Shown in pieces: positions 29,569 through 35,015 of a stretch of 35,015 nt of DNA. This DNA comes from Candidatus Blautia faecipullorum (GTDB lineage Bacteria > Bacillota > Clostridia > Lachnospirales > Lachnospiraceae). The notes under the pieces were generated by a model. The model had not been told where the DNA came from, made no database searches, and saw only the letters and a program-made list of their open reading frames with translations. The stretch covers positions 1 to 35,015 of the forward strand of contig DXEG01000014.1 of NCBI GenBank assembly GCA_019115125.1, in the 5' to 3' direction. The position numbers were made by a program, and so were the translations under genes. Every line of letters begins with the position of its first letter. Position 1 is the first letter of the stretch.

Positions 29569-30226
29569 TTTTATATCCTACCCCTCTGATGGTTTCTATA
29601 TAGTCCGCTCCCAATTTTTTGCGTATATTTTTTATATGGGTATTCACGATCTTTTCATCCCCGAAATAATCGTACCCCCATATGCTGTTCAAAAGCCTCT
29701 CTCTTGTAAACACCCGTCCCTGGTTTTCCAGAAGAAGCTTTAATATTTCAAATTCCCTTGTGGTAAGAGACACGCTCCCGCCTCCGTCCTGGACCGTATA
29801 GCTGTCCGAATCCAGGGTAAGCCCCTTATACCGGATCACAGCCGTCTCCGGCTGTCCGCCCTGTTCCGCCCGGCGCAGCACCGCCTCGATCCTTTTCAGC
29901 ACCAGCGGCATGGAAAAAGGTTTTGTGATATAATCGTCCGCCAACAGGTCGAAGCCCTTCATCTGGCTTCTGTCGTCCTCCAGCGCGGTGAGCATGATCA
30001 CCGGGATCCGGCTCTCCCTGCGCAGGATCTCACAGACCGCGAAGCCGTCCACCTTCGGAAGCATCAGATCCAGCAGCACCAGATCGGGATTCTGCTTATG
30101 AAATTTTTCAATTCCTTCGACCCCGTCGCCGGCCAGTATCACCGTATATCCGGCGTCCTCAAGAAAGGCCCTGATGATCTTTTGTATGGATTTTTCATCC
30201 TCTATCACTAAAATCGTTTTTGACAT
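29549..30226 (-). CDS. OmpR-family response regulator
   Basis: A 225-residue regulator. The receiver domain shows acidic E9-D10-E11, phospho-acceptor D53 in LLDLMLP, and the conserved Lys-Pro-Phe (TKPFSMP). A C-terminal winged helix follows (LTTREFEILKLLLENQGRVF, GVGYKI). An in-frame ATG lies at 30325, but GGAGGG 8 bases before the ATG at 30226 and the family N-terminus MSKTILVIEDE fix the start. First gene of the operon that carries the sensor kinase and ABC transporter. Confidence 0.95.
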   Translation of the reverse strand: MSKTILVIEDEKSIQKIIRAFLEDAGYTVILAGDGVEGIEKFHKQNPDLVLLDLMLPKVDGFAVCEILRRESRIPVIMLTALEDDRSQMKGFDLLADDYITKPFSMPLVLKRIEAVLRRAEQGGQPETAVIRYKGLTLDSDSYTVQDGGGSVSLTTREFEILKLLLENQGRVFTRERLLNSIWGYDYFGDEKIVNTHIKNIRKKLGADYIETIRGVGYKIEKENQ

Positions 30227-30241
30227 CCTATATCCCTCCAG

Positions 30242-30266
30242 TGTGTAGTATAACTCCTTGTGTAGT
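30242..30266. promoter_or_regulatory. Direct repeat upstream of the OmpR-type regulator gene
   Basis: TGTGTAGT occurs at 30242-30249 and 30259-30266, 17 bases apart, overlapping a minus-strand TATACT -10 box (30247-30252) with no clear -35. It could be an autoregulatory site. Spacing is not the usual 10-11 bases of OmpR-type direct repeats. Confidence 0.4.
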
Positions 30267-30333
30267 GTAGCATAGAAAAGTGAAGTTTTGATGGAGAAAG
30301 GGTTGCAGAAATATTTTTTAATCATTTTCTTTC

Positions 30334-30364
30334 TTGACTCTGCAACAGTTATAGAGTTTATAAT
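30334..30364 (+). promoter_or_regulatory. Putative promoter of the MATE exporter gene
   Basis: TTGACT (30334-30339) and TATAAT (30359-30364) with a long 19-base spacer. TTATA-GAGT-TTATAA in and around the -10 region is a small inverted repeat that could be a regulator site. The leader to the start codon is about 65 bases. Confidence 0.45.
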
Positions 30365-30434
30365 TCATACAGAAAAAGCGCCTGTCCGGTCAGATCGGCC
30401 GCGACGGGCGAGACTCAGGAAAGGATACATAACT

Positions 30435-31808
30435 ATGGAAAAAAACCTTACATCCGGCGGCGTGTTTAAAAATATTCTGCTGTTTTCTCTCCCCTACCTG
30501 CTTTCTTATTTTCTGCAGACCCTTTACGGCATGGCGGATCTTTTTATCATCGGGCAGTTTGAGGGAGTAGCCAGTACGACGTCCGTATCTGTAGGATCCC
30601 AGGTCATGCATATGCTGACGGTGATGATCGTCGGCCTCGCCATGGGTTCTACCGTCTCTATCGGGCAGGCTGTGGGCGGAAAAGACAAAAAAGGAGCCGC
30701 GGCCAGCATTGGCAACACCGTCACACTGTTCATGTGCCTGTCCGTTGCGCTTACTGTCGTGCTCCTCATATTTGTCCGTCCTATTGTCAATGTGATGTCC
30801 ACCCCAAAGGCTGCTGTTTCCGGAACCGTAGACTACCTGACCATCTGCTTTACCGGCATCCCCTTTATTACGGCATATAATATCATCAGCTCCATTTTCC
30901 GGGGAATGGGGGACAGCAAAAGCCCCATGTATTTTGTAGCCGCAGCCTGCGCCGCCAATATCGCGCTGGACTATCTTTTTATGGGCGCCCTCCATATGGG
31001 ACCCTCCGGCGCCGCCCTGGGCACCACGCTCTCCCAGGCTTTCAGCGTCGTGATCGCGCTTATAGTCATCCGCAGACAAAGCGGAGCTCTGTCTGTAAAA
31101 AAAGAGGATTTCCGGCCTGCCGGGCCGGTTATGGGAAAAATACTGAAGATCGGGATTCCCGTCGCCATGCAGGACGGCCTGATCCAGATCGCCTTTATCG
31201 TCATCACCGTCATCGCTAACCGGAGAGGGCTGAACGACGCGGCCGCGGTGGGAATTGTGGAAAAGATCATCAGCTTTCTGTTCCTGGTTCCATCCTCCAT
31301 GCTGTCTACTGTTTCCGCTCTCGGCGCGCAGAACATCGGCGCGGGCAAACCGGAGAGGGCAAGGCTCACCCTTCGTTATGCCTCGCTGATCGCCATCGGC
31401 TTCGGCGCTTTCATCGTGCTTCTGATGCAGTTTGCCGCCGAACCGGTGGTTTCCCTCTTCACCGACAGCACTCAGGCGGACGGAGCTGAAGTGATCCGTC
31501 TGGGCGGCCAGTATATGCGGGGATATGTCTGGGACTGTATCTTCGCGGGCATCCATTTCAGCTTCAGCGGTTATTTCTGCGCCTGCGGAAAATCCGGGCT
31601 TTCCTTCCTGCACAACATCACAGCTATTCTGCTTGTCCGGGTTCCCGGAGTATATCTGACCTCCGTCCTGTTTCCCGACACGCTGCTCCCCATGGGACTT
31701 GCAACCTCCATGGGCTCGCTTTTGTCTGTGATCATCTGCGTCATCGCCTATACCGTCATTACCCGGAAATCCGCCGGAAGCAGCCGAAAACGTCTTCCAG
31801 CGTCATAA
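30435..31808 (+). CDS. MATE-family multidrug/cation exporter
   Basis: A 457-residue membrane protein with about twelve predicted segments. It opens with VFKNILLFSLPYLLSYFLQ and continues with MADLFIIGQFEG and the paired repeats LGAQNIGAGKPERA and VSVGSQVM, typical of MATE exporters, which expel drugs or metabolites in exchange for Na+ or H+. An in-frame start lies 147 bases upstream, but AAAGGA 9 bases before the ATG at 30435 and the family N-terminus choose the shorter form. The gene is divergent from the two-component operon, with about 200 bases between. Substrate unknown. Confidence 0.92.
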   Translation: MEKNLTSGGVFKNILLFSLPYLLSYFLQTLYGMADLFIIGQFEGVASTTSVSVGSQVMHMLTVMIVGLAMGSTVSIGQAVGGKDKKGAAASIGNTVTLFMCLSVALTVVLLIFVRPIVNVMSTPKAAVSGTVDYLTICFTGIPFITAYNIISSIFRGMGDSKSPMYFVAAACAANIALDYLFMGALHMGPSGAALGTTLSQAFSVVIALIVIRRQSGALSVKKEDFRPAGPVMGKILKIGIPVAMQDGLIQIAFIVITVIANRRGLNDAAAVGIVEKIISFLFLVPSSMLSTVSALGAQNIGAGKPERARLTLRYASLIAIGFGAFIVLLMQFAAEPVVSLFTDSTQADGAEVIRLGGQYMRGYVWDCIFAGIHFSFSGYFCACGKSGLSFLHNITAILLVRVPGVYLTSVLFPDTLLPMGLATSMGSLLSVIICVIAYTVITRKSAGSSRKRLPAS

Positions 31809-31960
31809 ACACCCCAGTTGCCTTGGAACCTTGGAAACTTACGGCTGCTGCCGCTTCTCCACTCATTCACTCATGGGGCCTGTATTCTCAGCGCGCCGGA
31901 TACGCCTGTCACATTCAGTCTTACCTTCCAAGCTGTGAAGCCGGAATGCTTCGACGCGTT

Positions 31961-32434
31961 TCAAAACCATGGAATACAGCGGTTTACCTTCCGGCAGTAC
32001 CGGAGATATTCCTCTCCGTAAAGGGCGGCAAGCCATTTTTCTTCCGTCGCCCGCAAAAGCATAGTCATATAAAGCCAGTACACTAGCGGAAGCATCAGAA
32101 GAAAAAGATTGCAGGCAAAAAGAAGGAGCCCCGTATCCGCCAGAAGGTGTCCGCTGAGGATGGGATTCCGCACATGGGCGTAGATTCCCGTGGTCACAAG
32201 CTTGTTCCTTTTGATGTTTTCGCTGATCCTGCACTGGAAATTCGCAAGGCCCCACAGGAGGATTCCCAGAAGGATCAGCAGGCTTCCGCCAATATAAAAC
32301 CAAATCTTAAATTCCTGAACATTCCCGTATCTTATCACGTTTGTGCATTTCAGGATCACCGCGGCTATGGTGGCTGCTGTCACCACAACCACATAAGCCG
32401 GACCGGCTCCTAAAAGGGGCAGATGGTTCTTCAT
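31961..32434 (-). CDS. Isoprenylcysteine methyltransferase-like membrane protein
   Basis: A 157-residue integral membrane protein with about four predicted segments. The C-terminal half carries the motif of this methyltransferase superfamily: VTTGIYAHVRNPILSGHLL followed by an ATEEKWLAALYGEEYLRYCRKVNRCIPWF-like end, where GIY-x-x-RNP and the late E-x-x-L/Y-G-x-x-Y are typical. It may methylate a lipid or a small membrane substrate with S-adenosylmethionine. AAGG 8 bases before the ATG at 32434 favours this start over one ten codons upstream. Substrate unknown. The 152 bases between it and the MATE gene show no clear terminator. Confidence 0.82.
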   Translation of the reverse strand: MKNHLPLLGAGPAYVVVVTAATIAAVILKCTNVIRYGNVQEFKIWFYIGGSLLILLGILLWGLANFQCRISENIKRNKLVTTGIYAHVRNPILSGHLLADTGLLLFACNLFLLMLPLVYWLYMTMLLRATEEKWLAALYGEEYLRYCRKVNRCIPWF

Positions 32435-32526
32435 ATTGTTTTCCTTTTCTCCTATAATGAACAAAAGCTCCGATTCAGGGGCTCTTGCTCATGGCTATCG
32501 TTCACGACTGTATATTCTGTCACAAA

Positions 32527-32555
32527 ATTTTATACTATACTGATATGTCTGTCAA
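32527..32555 (-). promoter_or_regulatory. Promoter of the methyltransferase-like gene
   Basis: On the minus strand TTGACA (32550-32555) and TAAAAT (32527-32532) with 17 bases between. The leader contains a short hairpin (AGCCCC/GGAGCT, about 32466-32485) followed by TTTTG, a possible weak attenuator. Confidence 0.6.
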
Positions 32556-32624
32556 TAAATTTTCATATATGTTTTGAATCTTTTCAAGCCACCTCTTTCC
32601 AAACCAATGGAAACATTTTATAAG

Positions 32625-32653
32625 TTTACTTTCCCCGGTATGTGGGATATAAT
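32625..32653 (+). promoter_or_regulatory. Promoter of the AbrB/PIN pair
   Basis: TTTACT (32625-32630) and TATAAT (32648-32653) with a 17-base spacer. The start codon is about 50 bases downstream. Confidence 0.65.
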
Positions 32654-32706
32654 ATAAGCAAAAATAAAGAAAAGTTGAATTCTCAAGAATAGAAAGGGTG
32701 ACTGAT

Positions 32707-32964
32707 ATGAATTTAGCAAAAATCTCTGCAAACGGTCAAATCACTGTGCCAGTAGAAATCAGACGCCTGCTTGGTCTGAAATCCGGCGATAAAATCCTGT
32801 TCTTTCAAAAGCAGAACGGAGAGATTGTTGTCAGCAACGCCTCCGCAGCCGCTATCCGAAAAGCACAGGCTGCTTTTGCCGGTGCTGCCGAAGCGATGGA
32901 AATTACCAGCGAAGAGGATATTCAAGCGCTTGTAGACGAAGTGCGCTACGGAAAGGAACGATAA
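32707..32964 (+). CDS. AbrB/MazE-type antitoxin
   Basis: An 85-residue protein with an N-terminal AbrB swapped-hairpin DNA-binding domain (NLAKISANGQITVPVEIRRL, then GLKSGDKILFF). The C-terminal part, KAQAAFAGAAEAMEITSEEDIQALVDEVR, is helical and acidic and would bind the toxin. A GTG three codons upstream is possible, but AAAGGGTG 6 bases before the ATG at 32707 supports this start. It lies one base before the PIN toxin gene, the usual antitoxin-first order, and probably represses its own promoter. Confidence 0.88.
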   Translation: MNLAKISANGQITVPVEIRRLLGLKSGDKILFFQKQNGEIVVSNASAAAIRKAQAAFAGAAEAMEITSEEDIQALVDEVRYGKER

Positions 32965-32965
32965 A

Positions 32966-33358
32966 ATGCGGATACTTATTGACACAAATATTTTATTTTC
33001 CGCATTAGTCTTTCCCCGATCAAAGCCGGCAAAAGCTTTACTCTACATCGTGGATAACCACGAGATAGTTTTGTGTGATCGAAACATCGCTGAGTTGCGG
33101 GATATTCTCGGGCGCAAAGCACCGAAATATCTGCCGGATGCGGAAGTGCTGCTTGCGGAAATGTCCTATGAGTTAATCCCGGCGGTAGACCATGCGGAAA
33201 AGCTGATACGCGACGCGAAAGACCAGCCAATTCTAAATGCCGCCATTGTGTCAGATGTAGACATCATCCTTACCGGGGACAAAGATTTTCTTAGCTTGGA
33301 TATTGAACATCCAAAGTGCATGACAGTTACACAATTTCTCGAAAGTGAAGGTGTATAG
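32966..33358 (+). CDS. PIN-domain toxin (putative RNase)
   Basis: A 130-residue PIN-fold nuclease of the COG1569 type. The likely metal-binding acids are D6 (LIDTN), E43 (NIAEL), D86 (AKDQP) and D105/D107 (TGDKDF), so the site appears complete. VapC-like toxins cleave tRNA or rRNA. It is paired with the AbrB-type antitoxin gene, one base upstream. A hairpin (GGGCCGGGAA at 33393-33402 and TTCCCGGTCC at 33415-33424) follows the stop codon but lacks a T-run. Target RNA unknown. Confidence 0.9.
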   Translation: MRILIDTNILFSALVFPRSKPAKALLYIVDNHEIVLCDRNIAELRDILGRKAPKYLPDAEVLLAEMSYELIPAVDHAEKLIRDAKDQPILNAAIVSDVDIILTGDKDFLSLDIEHPKCMTVTQFLESEGV

Positions 33359-33688
33359 CAATAATTTTCGCTCTGCTTCTCTGGTACAGCAGGGGCCGGG
33401 AATCTGTTTGAAGGTTCCCGGTCCGCTATATTATAACATGGTGTTGTACGAAATCTTTTCCCTTTACAGTCGTTCGGCCGATAAGTAAGTATCCCAACCG
33501 AAGAAATTAATACAAGTAAGGCAGAACCTCAAAAAAGTGGCTCTGCCCAAAGTAATCAATGACTCTTGTACAGAGAGGGGATCACAAGTTAATAACACTA
33601 TGACACAAAAAAAATACTTTTCTGCCCTCAAAAATCATGGTACACTATACAAAATACATTAAGATAAGATATGAAAGGAAAGTACAAA

Positions 33689-34090
33689 ATGAAAAAGTTT
33701 ATCGAAGAATTTAAGGCTTTCGCCCTTCGTGGAAACATGATGGACATGGCAGTCGGGGTAATTATTGGCGGTGCTTTCACTGGTATTGTAACCTCCCTGA
33801 CCGACAACTTTATCAACCCGATCCTGAATCTTGTAACCGGCGCAGAAATGTACGGACTGAACGACGCCGCGAAATTTGCCTCCAATTTTATATCAGAGCT
33901 TGTGAATTTCCTGATTCTGGCTTTCGTTCTTTTCTGCCTGCTGAAAGGAATCAATAAGCTGATGTCCCTCGGACAGAAGAAACCGGAAGCCGAGGCTCCA
34001 ACCACTAAAAAATGTCCTTATTGTCTCAGCGAAATCCCCATTGAGGCTACCCGCTGCGCTCACTGCACATCTGTGCTGGAAGAAAAGTAG
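33689..34090 (+). CDS. mscL: Large-conductance mechanosensitive channel with C-terminal zinc ribbon
   Basis: A 133-residue MscL that opens under membrane tension to release solutes. The N-terminal part is canonical (EEFKAFALRGNMMDMAVGVIIGGAFTG), followed by the two membrane helices (about 18-45 and 68-92). The outside loop is short. The usual C-terminal helix is replaced by a linker (EAEAPTTKK) and a CPYC-x10-CAHC zinc ribbon (C109, C112, C123, C126). AAAGGA 8-9 bases before the ATG at 33689 supports this start. The 330 bases upstream (33359-33688) hold only hairpins (33393-33424 and GGCAGAACC/GGCTCTGCC at 33520-33547) and no gene I can support. Confidence 0.93.
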   Translation: MKKFIEEFKAFALRGNMMDMAVGVIIGGAFTGIVTSLTDNFINPILNLVTGAEMYGLNDAAKFASNFISELVNFLILAFVLFCLLKGINKLMSLGQKKPEAEAPTTKKCPYCLSEIPIEATRCAHCTSVLEEK

Positions 34091-34125
34091 GAAATCATTT
34101 CAGAATTTATTTGTCACAATAATTT

Positions 34126-34170
34126 TCCCCGGTATCATCCTTTTAAACTGACGGTACCGGGGATTATTTT
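34126..34170. terminator. Bidirectional terminator between mscL and the uxaC remnant
   Basis: Arms TCCCCGGTA (34126-34134) and TACCGGGGA (34155-34163) form a 9-bp stem, extended by AATAAT/ATTATT pairs, with TTTT on the plus strand and AATTATTGT-like T-rich sequence on the other. It separates two convergent genes. Confidence 0.82.
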
Positions 34171-34219
34171 ATACCGGATAACTTCTCAATTAATATTTGC
34201 AGATCATTTGTGTTCCTTA

Positions 34220-34972
34220 TCAAATTCTATCCAGAGGAAAATTAAAATAAGTAACCGCATCGTTATAGCATATATTTTTCACAATCTCTCCAAGCGTATC
34301 CCAATCTTTTGGATACATCCCCGCTTCAATCCATTCTCCGAAAAGCCCGCACAAAATCCTGCGAAAATATTCATGACGGGTATAAGAAAGAAAACTTCTG
34401 GAATCAGTCAGCATTCCAACAAAGGAGGCTAACGCACCTTGACTGGCTAAAGATTTCATCTGATTTCGCATACCCTCATAATGATCGTTAAACCACCATG
34501 CGGAACCATGCTGCAGTTTTCCGCATACAGACGCGTCCTGGTAGCATCCTATTACAGAATCAATAATGGAATCATCATTTGGATTCAAACTGTACAAAAT
34601 AGTTTTAGGCAGTTCTCCAGTTTCATTAAGATCATCAAGAAAATCTGTTATTTTTCCTACCGAATCTCCTGACGCAATACAATCAAATCCAGTATCTGCC
34701 CCCATTTTTATATACATTCTGGTATTATTATTTCTTCTGCATCCGAAATGGATCTGCATCACCCATTCTCTTCGGGCATATTCCCGACTGACAAAAAGCA
34801 TGAATGCTGTATAAAATTTCTCACATCTTGTTTCATCAGGGATTATTCCTTTTAATCTTTCTGCAAAAATTTTTTCAATTTCTTCTTCTGCTCCGCGTGA
34901 CCCGCCAAAAATCAAAACGGTTAGATAATTATCCTTTAATCCGTATTCCTTTAACCGATTTTTATTTTCCAC
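34220..34972 (-). pseudogene. uxaC: Glucuronate isomerase, C-terminal half only
   Basis: A 250-residue frame that matches the C-terminal part of glucuronate isomerase, which converts glucuronate to fructuronate. Diagnostic segments are WVMQIHFG, NNNTRMY, TGFDCI, ELPKTILYSLNPND, GSAWWFNDHYEGM and LTDSRSFLSYTRHEYFRRIL. The family is about 465-470 residues, so roughly 215 N-terminal residues with part of the active site are missing. The frame opens at a GTG with no ribosome site, and a TGA lies 3 codons upstream in frame. The 43 bases beyond show no uxaC frame I can recognise. A frameshift or N-terminal loss is likely; a sequencing error or continuation in another frame past the window edge cannot be ruled out. 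Confidence 0.75.
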
Positions 34973-35015
34973 GCTTTCAACTCAACATGTGGAGCGGCCT
35001 GGCATTTTCAGCGAC

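Noticed and set aside
30390-31613. Long minus-strand open frame (407 codons) opposite the MATE gene
   Set aside because: The translation is rich in Asp, His and Gly without domain features and lies across a well-supported membrane transporter gene.
33441-33600. Possible gene or small RNA between the PIN toxin and mscL genes
   Set aside because: Only short hairpins and no promoter, terminator with T-run or coherent open frame; nothing that can be supported.

Overview
The window looks like a piece of a Clostridia chromosome, most likely family Lachnospiraceae. This is inferred from strong AGGAGG ribosome binding sites on nearly every gene, moderate GC coding sequence with AT-rich gaps, a SorC-type regulator, an Lsa-like ABC-F protein, GHKL/LytTR signalling and an HPr-like protein. 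I see no rRNA, tRNA, CRISPR array, prophage or insertion sequence. Almost everything is on the minus strand.

Region 1 (1-13.6 kb) is a sugar or polyol catabolic locus. A SorC regulator (plus strand, 11143) is divergent from an FGGY kinase and a ribose-type ABC importer (ATPase, permease, binding protein), followed by an HPr/Crh-like protein and a sugar O-acetyltransferase. A second unit with its own promoter encodes triose-phosphate isomerase, deoxyribose-phosphate aldolase (DeoC), a GatD-like polyol-phosphate dehydrogenase, a single PduA-like microcompartment shell protein and a TIM-barrel sugar isomerase. An iron alcohol dehydrogenase (12247-13407) has a separate promoter. The central observation is that both the isomerase TpiA and the aldolase DeoC carry extra N-terminal amphipathic helices in the same hydrophobic register, next to a BMC-H gene. 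They look like encapsulation peptides, so this may be a small sugar-phosphate microcompartment locus. All three promoters carry ATCATTTGTT-like sites in 21-bp phase, a probable SorC regulon. The likely flow is import, phosphorylation, oxidation or isomerisation, aldol cleavage to an aldehyde plus triose phosphate, TPI into glycolysis, and aldehyde reduction by the alcohol dehydrogenase. The actual substrate is not known.

Region 2 (13.6-17.3 kb) holds an Lsa-like ABC-F protein behind a leader with a terminator hairpin, two unlisted small open frames, a SRAP/YedK DNA-protein crosslink protein ending in a clamp-binding motif, a GNAT acetyltransferase and a YaeR-type VOC protein.

Region 3 (17.4-24.2 kb) is a GHKL kinase/LytTR regulator pair just downstream of dinB (DNA polymerase IV). 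It precedes a PH-like protein, a small membrane protein and an ABC exporter. A 21-bp-period direct repeat upstream of the PH-like gene is the probable LytTR operator.

Region 4 (24.3-30.2 kb) is an OmpR-type two-component system plus an ABC transporter in which one permease is fused to an M1-like metallopeptidase domain.

Region 5 (30.3-35.0 kb) holds a MATE exporter, an isoprenylcysteine methyltransferase-like protein, an AbrB/PIN toxin-antitoxin pair, an MscL channel with a C-terminal zinc ribbon, and the C-terminal half of glucuronate isomerase with a stop just upstream, probably a broken gene.

A dispersed palindrome-ended element of about 64-160 bp occurs three times in region 1 and its margin, each time 0-4 bases after the stop codon of a minus-strand gene.
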